Below are positions 7,796 to 15,518 of a stretch of DNA of 64,000 nt, piece after piece (positions within the stretch are counted from its first letter, which is position 1; every line of letters starts with the position of its first letter). The DNA lies in NCBI GenBank assembly GCA_964415965.1, contig CAYQCK010000001.1:558001-622000 (forward strand), read 5' to 3'. The DNA comes from CAIKNB01 sp964415965 (GTDB lineage: Bacteria > Patescibacteriota > Patescibacteriia > 2-12-FULL-60-25). The notes beneath the pieces are model-generated. The model was not told the origin of the DNA. It searched no databases and saw nothing but the letters and a program-made list of their open reading frames with translations. The translations under genes were made by a program, and so were the position numbers.

Positions 7796-9265
7796 TCAAT
7801 CGGCTGTTTTCAGCGTTCCGAGGTCGAGTATCTCGTCGAATTTTATCTTGTCCACGAAGTCCGGGATGTGGCTGACCATGATGAGCGCGCCTTTGTAGTC
7901 CTGGATGGCCTTGGCGATGACCGGCAGATGGCGGAAATTGATGTGGTTGGTTGGTTCATCCAGGATAAGGAGTCCGGGTTTCTGCAGGACGAAACGGGCG
8001 TAGCAGAGCAGACCCTTCTGCCCCTCGGACAACGAGCCGATTTTGTTCTTCAAAAGGTCGGAGGTCAGCAAAAACTCGGACGCCACGGCGCGCAGTTTTT
8101 CGTTGGATTTGATTTCCATCACGGCATCCAGCGCCTCGTACGGCGTCTGGTCGAAATCCAGGCCCGAGAAGTCCTGGGCGTAATATCCGACCTTGACTTC
8201 CGGGTTGATTTTAGCGTTCGGGTCTTTCCCGCCGGCCAACGTGCGCAGCAAAGTGCTTTTGCCGATGCCGTTCGGTCCGGCGATCAGCAGGCGGTAGCCG
8301 CGGCGCAGCGCGATATCCGTCTCGGCCTGGTGCGGCGCGTGGTCTTTGATGACCCGGACCGACGTGATCCTGACCATCTCGTCCGGGAAATCCTGCGCCG
8401 GGATGATGAAGTCGCGGATGGTCTTGTCATCGCGGCGCACGTCCACCATCTCCTCTTCGGCTTCCTCGACCTGGTCGCGCAGCTTGCTCGCCAGCTTGCG
8501 CATCTTGCCGCCCTTGTTGGAGAAGAAGTTGATCTTGTCCTTGCGGTCCTGGATGTCCTTCAGGAGCCGGGCGTTCTTCATGCGCTCGCGCTCCAGCCGC
8601 GCCGCGATCTCCTCGACCACGTTGAAGTAGTTCCCGACGTACTGCTCGACCTTGCCGGTGAACACGTCGAGATGCAGGACCCCCTCGGTGAAGGCGTTCA
8701 AGAAGTCCGCATCGTGCGAGATGACCAGCACGGTCTTGGGGTACATCATCAGAAAGCCGGTCAGGTGCTCGATGCCCTGCTGGTCCAGGTTGTTGGTCGG
8801 TTCGTCCAGGAGCAGGATGTCCGGGTTCTGGATCAGGGCGTAAGCCAAAAGCAGGCGCGCCTGCTGGCCGCCGGAAAAGTCGCGGATCTTCTTGTCGAGC
8901 GGCGCCGGCATGTTGACCGTCTCGAGGACGTCCTTAATCCGCTTATCGATGTCGTACGGCCTCTCGCCCAAAGCGTGGATGAAGAATTCAGCGACCGTGT
9001 CGTCCAGCCTGTCGCGCGGGATGACCTGCAAAGCCGTGGCGATGGAGGCGCCGGATTTGATGTGGATGCCGCCCTCGGTCGGCTTGAGGACGCCCGTCAA
9101 AAGCTTGAAGATGGTGCTTTTGCCGGCGCCGTTCTGGCCCATGAGCGTGATCTTGGAGTTCTCGCGCACGGAAAAATCAGCCTCGTCCAGGATGGGGTTT
9201 TCCTCGTCATAGCCGAATGTCACGCCGCTGAAGCGGATGATGACGTCGCCGTGGTCAAGTGCCAT
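7796..9265 (-). CDS. ABC-F family ATPase (short form)
   Basis: Twin-ATPase protein of the ABC-F class (translation factors and antibiotic-resistance proteins acting on the ribosome, or Uup-like). The first domain has Walker A GQNGAGKST (about residue 42), signature FSGGQQ, Walker B LLLDEPTNNLD and H-loop SHD. The second has GPNGIGKST, the degenerate signature LSEGQ and LILDEPTNH, with SHI at the H-loop. A linker of about 75 residues rich in Lys/Glu separates them. There are no membrane segments. It is 489 aa, shorter than most ABC-F proteins, and lacks an arm or C-terminal extension. It is divergent from a second ABC-F gene, with promoters about 20 bp apart. Confidence 0.92.
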   Translation of the reverse strand: MALDHGDVIIRFSGVTFGYDEENPILDEADFSVRENSKITLMGQNGAGKSTIFKLLTGVLKPTEGGIHIKSGASIATALQVIPRDRLDDTVAEFFIHALGERPYDIDKRIKDVLETVNMPAPLDKKIRDFSGGQQARLLLAYALIQNPDILLLDEPTNNLDQQGIEHLTGFLMMYPKTVLVISHDADFLNAFTEGVLHLDVFTGKVEQYVGNYFNVVEEIAARLERERMKNARLLKDIQDRKDKINFFSNKGGKMRKLASKLRDQVEEAEEEMVDVRRDDKTIRDFIIPAQDFPDEMVRITSVRVIKDHAPHQAETDIALRRGYRLLIAGPNGIGKSTLLRTLAGGKDPNAKINPEVKVGYYAQDFSGLDFDQTPYEALDAVMEIKSNEKLRAVASEFLLTSDLLKNKIGSLSEGQKGLLCYARFVLQKPGLLILDEPTNHINFRHLPVIAKAIQDYKGALIMVSHIPDFVDKIKFDEILDLGTLKTAD

Positions 9266-9276
9266 AAGGGTGCCTG

Positions 9277-9305
9277 ATTAAACCACGGAATTCGGATCCG
9301 CGCAA
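9277..9305 (-). promoter_or_regulatory. promoter of the 7796-9265 ABC-F gene
   Basis: Minus strand: TTGCGC (9300-9305), 17-nt spacer, TTTAAT (9277-9282). The -10 box ends 11 nt before the ATG at 9265, predicting a nearly leaderless mRNA. Confidence 0.65.
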
Positions 9306-9325
9306 GAGGTCAGGGTCCGGACGCC

Positions 9326-9354
9326 TTTTGCTTCCTTGCCGGTTCTGCCATAAT
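9326..9354 (+). promoter_or_regulatory. promoter of the 9363-11165 ABC-F gene
   Basis: Extended -10 TGCCATAAT (box at 9349-9354) with a weak -35 TTTTGC 17 nt upstream. Only 8 nt separate the -10 box from the ATG at 9363, so the transcript should start at or next to the initiation codon. Confidence 0.6.
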
Positions 9355-9362
9355 CCCGGCGC

Positions 9363-11165
9363 ATGGCGACCGTATTGTCGATCCAAGACGTGACCAAAGC
9401 GTTCGGCGTCCGACGCCTGTTTGACGATGCCTCGGTCACGGTCGCCGAAGGCCAGCGCGTCGGCTTCATCGGCGCCAACGGCTCGGGCAAGACCACCCTG
9501 CTCCGCATGGTTCTCGGCCAGGAGACGCCTGACACCGGCTCCGTCGTCATTTTTCCAGACGTCCGCCTGGGCTATCTCGAACAGCATGAGACTTACCCGC
9601 CGGGCGAGACGGTCATCGATTATCTCGTCCGCGTCTCGGGCCGCGAGCCGTGGGAATGCGCCAAGGCGGCCGGGGCGTTCGAGATCAAGGGCGAAAAACT
9701 TGAGCTCCCCTTTCAGAGCCTCTCGGGTGGTTACCAGATGCGCGTCCGCCTGGCCGGAGTCCTCGTCAAAGAACCGAATCTCTTGCTCCTCGACGAACCG
9801 ACCAACTATCTCGACTTGCAGACCGTGCTCCTGCTCGAGGAAGTCCTGCGCCATTTCCGCGGGGCCCTGCTTCTCGTCTCGCACGACCGCGAATTCCTCA
9901 AGAACGTCTGCACCCACACGCTGGAGCTCGAGAACCGCAAGCTCACGCTGTATCCCGGGAATATCGAGGAATATTTCGGGGACAAAGAACGGCGGCTGGA
10001 AGAGACGCGGCGCTACAACCGGAAAGTCAGGGAGCAGCAGCGCCATCTGCAGGAATTCGTTGACCGTTTCCGGTATAAGGCGTCCAAGGCTACCCAGGCC
10101 CAGTCCAAGCTCAAACAGCTGGCGAAACTGAAGACCATCGAGATCGAGCATTCGCTGCGCACGGTCCGCATCCACATCCCGGCTGCGCCGCAGCGCAACG
10201 CGTTCGCTTTGGAGTGCTTGGACTTGTCCGTCGGCTACGCACCAGGCGTCCCGGTCATCGAGCATGTCGAATTCGAGATTAACCGCGGCGAACATCTGGC
10301 GGTATTGGGCGAGAATGGCCAGGGCAAGTCCACCTTGCTGAAGACCCTGGCCGGCGAGCTCGTACCTCTCGGCGGCCGGTTCAAGTTCGGCCACGGCTTG
10401 CGCATCGGCTATTACGCCCAGCATGTGCCCAAGATGCTGCCGGATTTCGGCACGGCCGGGAATTACCTCACGGGCATCGCCGGCCCCATCCTGCCCGAGG
10501 ACCTGTTGCGCATGGCCGGCAATTTCCTGTTCACGCCCGACGACCTCGACAAGCCGATTTCCGTCCTGTCCGGCGGCGAGCGGGCGCGTTTGTGCCTCGC
10601 GGCCTTGTGCCTCGGGCATTATGACGTGCTCATCCTGGACGAACCGACCAACCATCTCGATTTCGACACGGTCGAGGCGCTGGCCGAGGCCTTGGGCGAG
10701 TTCCCGGGCACCATAATCTTCGTCAGCCACAGCCGGACATTCGCCTCGCAAATCGCGACTTCCATCCTCGAAATCAAAGATGGCCGCGCCATCCGTTATC
10801 CGTACCCGTACGACATCTACGTCTACGAGCTCAGGACCCACGAGAAGTTCACGCCGGCGCGGGATGAGGATTCGGGGACCGAGGGCCAAGTCCCCTATTC
10901 CCGCACCAAGACCGACATCTACGAGGATATCCAAAAGGAAAAGCGCTCGCTCAAGCGCCTCGAGGACGAGATGGGCAAGCTAACCAAAGAGAAAGAGCGT
11001 ATCTTGCGGCATTTTGCCGATAATCCGACGACCGTTGATGTCGAAAAGGCAAAGCGGCTCAAAGACATCGACGCCGAGCTGATGGAGCGCGAGGCGGACT
11101 GGTTCGCGATCCAGGACCGGATTGACGTCCTGGGGAAAGAATTGAAGACGGCAAGGGAGGAGTGA
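9363..11165 (+). CDS. ABC-F family ATPase (Uup/YfmR-like)
   Basis: A 600-residue twin-ATPase with no membrane helices. Domain 1: Walker A GANGSGKTT (about 38), signature LSGGY, LLLLDEPTNYLD, SHDRE. Linker: a basic helical stretch (about 215-275, RLEETRRYNRKVREQQRHL) that corresponds to the P-site tRNA interaction motif of ABC-F proteins. Domain 2: GENGQGKST, LSGGERARL, LILDEPTNHLDF, SHSR. A C-terminal coiled coil (about 525-600) resembles Uup and related factors that resolve stalled ribosomes. The role in translation is family knowledge; the exact subfamily is uncertain. Confidence 0.93.
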   Translation: MATVLSIQDVTKAFGVRRLFDDASVTVAEGQRVGFIGANGSGKTTLLRMVLGQETPDTGSVVIFPDVRLGYLEQHETYPPGETVIDYLVRVSGREPWECAKAAGAFEIKGEKLELPFQSLSGGYQMRVRLAGVLVKEPNLLLLDEPTNYLDLQTVLLLEEVLRHFRGALLLVSHDREFLKNVCTHTLELENRKLTLYPGNIEEYFGDKERRLEETRRYNRKVREQQRHLQEFVDRFRYKASKATQAQSKLKQLAKLKTIEIEHSLRTVRIHIPAAPQRNAFALECLDLSVGYAPGVPVIEHVEFEINRGEHLAVLGENGQGKSTLLKTLAGELVPLGGRFKFGHGLRIGYYAQHVPKMLPDFGTAGNYLTGIAGPILPEDLLRMAGNFLFTPDDLDKPISVLSGGERARLCLAALCLGHYDVLILDEPTNHLDFDTVEALAEALGEFPGTIIFVSHSRTFASQIATSILEIKDGRAIRYPYPYDIYVYELRTHEKFTPARDEDSGTEGQVPYSRTKTDIYEDIQKEKRSLKRLEDEMGKLTKEKERILRHFADNPTTVDVEKAKRLKDIDAELMEREADWFAIQDRIDVLGKELKTAREE

Positions 11166-11170
11166 TGGGG

Positions 11171-11199
11171 TTGACCGGCTGAGCCGTTTATGGCTAATT
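11171..11199 (+). promoter_or_regulatory. probable promoter of the Cys-rich lipoprotein gene
   Basis: TTGACC (11171-11176) followed after 17 nt by CTAATT (or after 18 nt by TAATTG). It starts 6 nt after the ABC-F stop codon and gives a leader of about 20 nt that includes a strong GGAGG. Confidence 0.5.
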
Positions 11200-11224
11200 G
11201 CCCCAGCCAAGACTGGAGGACGGC

Positions 11225-11605
11225 ATGAAGGCCCTTTGTCTGCTGTGCGGTATTCCATTGGCCCTGCTGGCTTGCGCCAAGCCTTGTCCCGAGACCTTCT
11301 GCCTCGATAAGGCCGACGACGTACGGCTAGTCTGTCCGCCTGGCATGGATGAGTTCATGCAGGGCCCGAAGATCGAGGGTGCTATCCCGTGCGGCGCGAT
11401 GTTCTTTTGCCGCGAGACGCGCTGCCTGATCTGTCTGGAGAGGTCCAAGCCCCTCGAATGTCCCGACGGAGCCAAGCCGGCGGCAGCGGATATCCCTAAT
11501 GACGGCGGAATCATCTCGGATATCGACAGGTACGCCGTGAAGTACGGTCCAGGCCTGGCGATCTGCCAAAACGGCGCTTGCATCTACTGCAAGCGTCACC
11601 GCTAA
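11225..11605 (+). CDS. cysteine-rich small lipoprotein
   Basis: 126 residues with 14 cysteines. The signal peptide ends in the lipobox LLAC (Cys 17), after which 11 more Cys occur (residues 21, 26, 37, 56, 62, 67, 70, 79, 114, 119, 122), several as CxxC. Outside the membrane these would form disulfides or bind metal. I know no matching family. ATG 11225 is fixed by a near-perfect ribosome site (GGAGG at 11215-11219, 5-nt spacing), which contrasts with the SD-less ABC-F genes beside it. It has its own promoter and terminator, so it is a monocistronic cassette. Confidence 0.75.
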   Translation: MKALCLLCGIPLALLACAKPCPETFCLDKADDVRLVCPPGMDEFMQGPKIEGAIPCGAMFFCRETRCLICLERSKPLECPDGAKPAAADIPNDGGIISDIDRYAVKYGPGLAICQNGACIYCKRHR

Positions 11606-11615
11606 GCTTGAATCG

Positions 11616-11643
11616 CCCCGACCATCTGGCCGGGGTGGTTTTT
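11616..11643 (+). terminator. rho-independent terminator of the Cys-rich lipoprotein gene
   Basis: GC-rich hairpin CCCCGACC/GGCCGGGG around ATCT with one mismatch, followed by TTTTT, about 10 nt past the stop codon. Confidence 0.8.
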
Positions 11644-11659
11644 ATCTCGGAATGAAAAA

Positions 11660-11851
11660 TCAACCGAGCTTGAAAAGCTCATCCACCGTCTTATGCAGCG
11701 CTTTGGCCACGTCGATGGCCAGCTGGAGCGATGGGTTGTACTTCCCTTGTTCCAAGAAGACGATGGTTTCGCGCCGGACTCCGGCTGTCTTCGCCAGCTC
11801 CTCTTGGGTCAACCCGAGTTTCGTCCTGAATTCCTTGATGCGGTTTTCCAT
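11660..11851 (-). CDS. XRE-family helix-turn-helix regulator (YozG-like)
   Basis: A compact 63-residue protein that is almost only a helix-turn-helix: RIKEFRTKLGLTQEELAKTAGV, then the recognition helix RRETIVFLEQGKYNPSLQLAI. It belongs to the short XRE regulators that commonly sit with small membrane proteins. ATG 11851 lies 2 nt after the DUF2178 stop; a longer frame to 11911 would lie inside that gene. Translation is probably coupled. It likely binds the 11-bp inverted repeat at the operon promoter (12406-12448); this is inference from position. Confidence 0.88.
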   Translation of the reverse strand: MENRIKEFRTKLGLTQEELAKTAGVRRETIVFLEQGKYNPSLQLAIDVAKALHKTVDELFKLG

Positions 11852-11853
11852 AC

Positions 11854-12402
11854 TCACTTGCGGCATTCGGCCTGCGGCGCCGGGAATGACGGTTGGCCGT
11901 GTTTGACCCATTGGCCGTTCTGGCAGAGCCAGCCGTCTTCGCCGCTGAACAGACGGAGGCCGGCAATTACCGTGATGAGGATGATGAAGATACCGATCGC
12001 GAGATAGGCTGTCTTGCCGGCCATGAACTTCAGGCGCTGGTGGTAGCGGAAAATGATGGTGTATAGGATCATTAGGAAACAGGTGGAGTACGCCAGGGTC
12101 GAGGCTACGGCTTCGAAGGCCGGATTGGCTTCACGTTGGCTGTACAGGGCGAACATGATGATGACCGTCGCCCAGGCGTAGATTTGGATGGCCCACCTGG
12201 CGGCGGTACCCCCGATGGCGAAATCGCGTTCGTCGGCGACGATTTCCTTGACCTGCGAACGCATCCAGAACAGGACTAGCGCGCTCGCGGCGACGGCAGA
12301 GGCCAAGGGCAAGTAATTGTTCGCGACTACGGCTTGGCTGGCGGCGATGGCGACGATGAAGGCGACGACGAGCTTGGCTATGCCGAAATGTTTGGCGGTC
12401 AT
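11854..12402 (-). CDS. DUF2178-type membrane protein
   Basis: A 182-residue integral membrane protein with four predicted helices (about residues 8-25, 30-48, 68-88 and 98-115, plus one near 132-152). The DUF2178 hallmark DERDFAIGGTAARWAIQIY lies between helices 2 and 3. The short C-terminal tail carries two Cys. Function is unknown. DUF2178 proteins are often paired with a downstream XRE regulator exactly as here. The ATG has no Shine-Dalgarno site and a leader of about 20 nt. Confidence 0.8.
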   Translation of the reverse strand: MTAKHFGIAKLVVAFIVAIAASQAVVANNYLPLASAVAASALVLFWMRSQVKEIVADERDFAIGGTAARWAIQIYAWATVIIMFALYSQREANPAFEAVASTLAYSTCFLMILYTIIFRYHQRLKFMAGKTAYLAIGIFIILITVIAGLRLFSGEDGWLCQNGQWVKHGQPSFPAPQAECRK

Positions 12403-12405
12403 ATT

Positions 12406-12459
12406 GTTAGAAATATTTAACTTTATCTACATGTTATATATTTCTAACTTAGACGTCAA
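12406..12459 (-). promoter_or_regulatory. promoter with 11-bp inverted-repeat operator for DUF2178-XRE operon
   Basis: Minus strand: TTGACG (12454-12459), 17-nt spacer, TAACAT (12431-12436). A perfect inverted repeat, GTTAGAAATAT (12406-12416) and ATATTTCTAAC (12438-12448), flanks the -10 box with a 21-bp centre. This is the obvious candidate operator for the XRE protein and suggests autoregulation. Confidence 0.75.
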
Positions 12460-12481
12460 GTGCCAGGAGCCGATTTGATAA

Positions 12482-12509
12482 AGAAAAGCATCCGGCGGTC
12501 ACGGATGCT
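12482..12509 (-). terminator. terminator of the 12532-12744 gene
   Basis: Read on the minus strand, the 7-bp stem AGCATCC/GGATGCT is followed by TTTTCTTT. The loop and right arm (GCGGTCACGGATGCT) recur at the very end of the coding sequence (12529-12542), a short direct duplication. Confidence 0.65.
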
Positions 12510-12531
12510 AGGTTACGCACCAGTCCAGCGG

Positions 12532-12744
12532 TCACGGATGCTGGAAGAATGAGTAGCGCCTGTTGTCGTATTCCTTGGCAGCCAGCTTGAGGAGTTCGTC
12601 GCTAGCGGCCTTAAACCTCTCGGGTTCGTTGCGCTCGAATTCGAGCGGATCTCGCGGCTGTCCGCGGCGTATGCCGATTACCGGGAGGGTTCCTTCTTTG
12701 CGATTGGTGGCATTGGGGCTGGGCGAAGGGTCTGTAGGGGGCAT
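12532..12744 (-). CDS. small hypothetical protein (cassette type)
   Basis: 70 residues, Pro/Ser-rich at the N-terminus (MPPTDPSPSPNATN), followed by a charged helical part (RDPLEFERNEPERFKAASDE). There is no signal peptide or recognised domain. The start at 12744 is fixed by an excellent ribosome site (GGAGG with 5-nt spacing). The longer frame reaching 13557 is the shadow of the CARDB gene. The gene is isolated between two hairpin terminators. Confidence 0.6.
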   Translation of the reverse strand: MPPTDPSPSPNATNRKEGTLPVIGIRRGQPRDPLEFERNEPERFKAASDELLKLAAKEYDNRRYSFFQHP

Positions 12745-12816
12745 GCTTTCCTCCGATTTTCCGGAATGAACGGATATCGGGGACATCTTATCCCAATCTT
12801 TGCCATGCGTCGAACA

Positions 12817-12850
12817 ATCCAAAAGGCGGCCGATCAGCCGCCTTTTGGAT
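12817..12850 (-). terminator. strong terminator after the CARDB surface-protein gene
   Basis: A perfect 14-bp stem (ATCCAAAAGGCGGC and its complement) with a 6-nt loop. The 3' arm contains TTTT on either strand. It lies 10 nt past the stop at 12861. Confidence 0.8.
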
Positions 12851-12860
12851 GCGTAGAATC

Positions 12861-15512
12861 TCAATCGGGGAATCCTACCGGATTGTCCTCGAGCGCGTAT
12901 TGGTTGAACTGCTCGACCGTGAAGATGTCGGTGAAGCCGGCTACGATGTTGACGGGATTGTCCAGGATGCCCAGGAAGTAGCCGCCGATCTGGCCCCAGC
13001 TGGTCGAGATCTTGGTCGTTGGCGGTTTCTGCGGGAACCAGGTCACGAGTTTCTTGTCGAGATGGTAGCCGGCCAAGGCGCCTGACCCGTCGCCATCGGT
13101 GCCGATGACCGCCTTCTTCTGCACCCGAAACCAGACCTTTATCTTGAAATTGCCATTCCAGGCCACGGGCACGTTGGGCAGGGCGAAGACTTTGGTGTTG
13201 GCGTTCTGCGGGTCGCTGGCCGAGCTCCAGTTCTCCTCGTCGCTCCACACCTCGACGCCGTCGGATTCGATGGCGATGCGCCGGACGTCGACCTGGGTCT
13301 GTTGGCTCGAACAGCCGCCGGCCGCGACGGTCAGCGGAATGTCGATGGCTGAAGTTTCGATCTCGCCTTCGCCTTCGACCTTGTGGCAGTCCCACTTGTC
13401 CCCTTTCATGGTCACGACGAGTTTGGTCAGCTTGGTCGTGTTGTCGCTCTTGGTGTAGTCCAACCCAATCTTGACGTTGCCGATGCCCCACCAGACGTCC
13501 ACGTTGTATTCCGGGATGAAGAACGCGTTGGCCGGCGTGCCCTCGTGCTGGTGCCACGCGACGAAGGTCGCGCCGCGCTCCACATGGTTGTCCGTGCTCG
13601 GCTTGTACATCGTCAGGGTGATGGGATATTCCTCGCCGGCCGCGACGGTCAGCGGGAATTCCACCGTCACGTAGCCGACCTTCTTGATCTTGATGGTCTT
13701 GGCGCCGGGCGCGGGCTGGAAGTCGAATTGCCCCTGGGGTCCGCTCGTGCGGATGAGGTTGCCGTTGACCCAGATATCCACGTTCTGCAGCGGATTGCCG
13801 CTGTCGTCGGTCACCGTTCCCGAGATGTAGCCGACCGTGGCCGGCGACATGGTCTTGTCGAGCGTGACGGTCGAGAGCGGCGCGATGCTGCGGCCCGGGT
13901 CGGCGAGCCGGGCGTAGCCGGATTTGACGTAGCGGAAATCGTACGTCCCGCCGTTCAGCAGGAAGCCGTATTTGCCCTGGCTGTCGGTCACGGCTTCGAG
14001 CCCCGTGCCTTCGAGGCGGACCATCACGCCGGGGAGCGCGGCGCCGTTCTGGTTCGTGACCTTGCCCGTGACCAACGCCTTCTTGTCGAGGTAGACCGTG
14101 CGGTCGCTGGCCGCGTCGCTGTAGCGGTCGTAGGCCATTGTCTCGGCGTATCCGCGGTAGCCGGGCGCCGCGACTTCGATGCGGTAGTTGGCCGTGTCGG
14201 GCCGGGATTCGAAGATGACGTTGCCGGTCGAGCTGTAGAACGTCTCGCTGCCCGTGGTCTTGGTCTCGACCGCGCCGGTCACGGTGTTGGTCAGTTTGAC
14301 CGTAGCGCCGTTCAGAGGATTGCCGTCGTCGCCGACCACGTTGACGCGGAGGTACGGGTATTGGACGGTGCGCGGTTTATCGATGAGCGTCCGCACCGCC
14401 TCGAGCGCATTGTCCGTCTCATCGGTCTCGACCACGGTGTTGGCCGGATCGAGCTTCAGGAGCACGTGGACGGTCGTGCCGAGCGGGATGGTGTCGGGCA
14501 AAACTCCCTGGAGATAGACGTCGACCGAAGCCTTTTTGCCCAAAGCGCCAACTTCCTGCTCGGCGATTTTGACGGCCGCGGTCGGGTTCGTGCCGAGGTA
14601 GTAGTACAACGCGATTTTCGCGGCCGGCACCGGCAAAACGTTGTCGTTCGTGACTTTGGCCCACTGCGCCAGCCGCACGCCTTTGTACAGGTTGCCGCGG
14701 GTGTAGGTATTGGCGCCGGGAGAGAGCTTGAGGTTGGGCGCGGTCAGGTTGAAGCTGAAGGTCTTGGTGTTGTTGGCTTCGTTGGTCTCGTCGAAGGCGT
14801 TTTCCGGGTCGGCCGTGGCGCGCACTGTATACCCGACGGACGGGGAGATGTCAGCCGGTATGGTCCATTTGGCCGTCTTGGTTGTGGCGGCGCGGGCGCC
14901 CAGCGTCGGGATGGTTATGGTCGCGGTCGGTTGGCTCGAGTCGTTGGCCGCAAAGAATTTCAGCTTTACGTTCTTGGCTGAAGCGTTCCCTGCATTCTTG
15001 ACCTTAATGGTGAACGTGGCCTGTTGGCCGACCTTGGGCTTCTGTGGCGATACTTTGATCGACTCGACCAGGAAGTCGCGCTCGGCCTTCAGGATCTGGA
15101 AATTGCGGGCGGCCCAGTTGCTCCCCTGTTCAAACTCTTTGCCGGCGATTTCCGCGGTCGCCTCGAACACAAACAGGCCGCTGTAGTTGTCCGGCAGTTG
15201 GTAGACGCATGAGACGGCCGCGCTGCCCGTTGTTTTTGCGATTAAGGAGACAGTCTTGGTGCAGAACGGCGTCGAGTCGTGGTATAGCGTGACTTTTACG
15301 TTGGTGGCCGTGGCCGTTCCCACGTTGCGGACTACTGCCTTGAACGTGACCTTGTCCCCGCCTTTGGGCGTGGTCTTGTTCATGGTCAGCTTGTCGGCCG
15401 TGATCAACAGGTCAGGCAAAGACGGAACGGTTTCGGCCACCGCGAACCGAGGCAGGCCTGGGATGAGTAGCCCGGCCAGGCTGACGGCGGCAAGCAGATT
15501 ATTCATGCGCAT
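12861..15512 (-). CDS. large secreted protein with CARDB and carboxypeptidase-regulatory-like repeats
   Basis: 883 residues with an N-terminal signal peptide ending near VAE (about residue 27). Three CARDB-type beta-sandwich domains follow (about 33-135, 145-260 and 265-390), each with the G-x-x-V/A-T-F-x-x-x-V-x-N-x-G pattern and an acidic ETNEANNTK or ETDETDN end. Next are three or four CarboxypepD_reg/PEGA-like modules (about 395-660; GKVTNQNGAALPGVMVRLEG, SGTVTDDSGNPLQNVDIWVN). A unique C-terminal part of about 220 residues with three Cys has no sorting motif I can see. Such modules usually build adhesive or scaffold stalks on the cell surface. It lies 6 nt after the preceding lipoprotein gene, so the two are one operon. 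Confidence 0.85.
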   Translation of the reverse strand: MRMNNLLAAVSLAGLLIPGLPRFAVAETVPSLPDLLITADKLTMNKTTPKGGDKVTFKAVVRNVGTATATNVKVTLYHDSTPFCTKTVSLIAKTTGSAAVSCVYQLPDNYSGLFVFEATAEIAGKEFEQGSNWAARNFQILKAERDFLVESIKVSPQKPKVGQQATFTIKVKNAGNASAKNVKLKFFAANDSSQPTATITIPTLGARAATTKTAKWTIPADISPSVGYTVRATADPENAFDETNEANNTKTFSFNLTAPNLKLSPGANTYTRGNLYKGVRLAQWAKVTNDNVLPVPAAKIALYYYLGTNPTAAVKIAEQEVGALGKKASVDVYLQGVLPDTIPLGTTVHVLLKLDPANTVVETDETDNALEAVRTLIDKPRTVQYPYLRVNVVGDDGNPLNGATVKLTNTVTGAVETKTTGSETFYSSTGNVIFESRPDTANYRIEVAAPGYRGYAETMAYDRYSDAASDRTVYLDKKALVTGKVTNQNGAALPGVMVRLEGTGLEAVTDSQGKYGFLLNGGTYDFRYVKSGYARLADPGRSIAPLSTVTLDKTMSPATVGYISGTVTDDSGNPLQNVDIWVNGNLIRTSGPQGQFDFQPAPGAKTIKIKKVGYVTVEFPLTVAAGEEYPITLTMYKPSTDNHVERGATFVAWHQHEGTPANAFFIPEYNVDVWWGIGNVKIGLDYTKSDNTTKLTKLVVTMKGDKWDCHKVEGEGEIETSAIDIPLTVAAGGCSSQQTQVDVRRIAIESDGVEVWSDEENWSSASDPQNANTKVFALPNVPVAWNGNFKIKVWFRVQKKAVIGTDGDGSGALAGYHLDKKLVTWFPQKPPTTKISTSWGQIGGYFLGILDNPVNIVAGFTDIFTVEQFNQYALEDNPVGFPD

Positions 15513-15518
15513 ATGGTT

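Noticed and set aside
7868..9277. 469-codon open frame opposite the ABC-F gene
   Set aside because: Antisense shadow; the minus strand encodes canonical Walker and signature motifs.
12494..12542. Two copies of GCGGTCACGGATGCT as a tandem or CRISPR-like repeat
   Set aside because: Only two copies, one inside a terminator and one in the coding end; most simply a local duplication.
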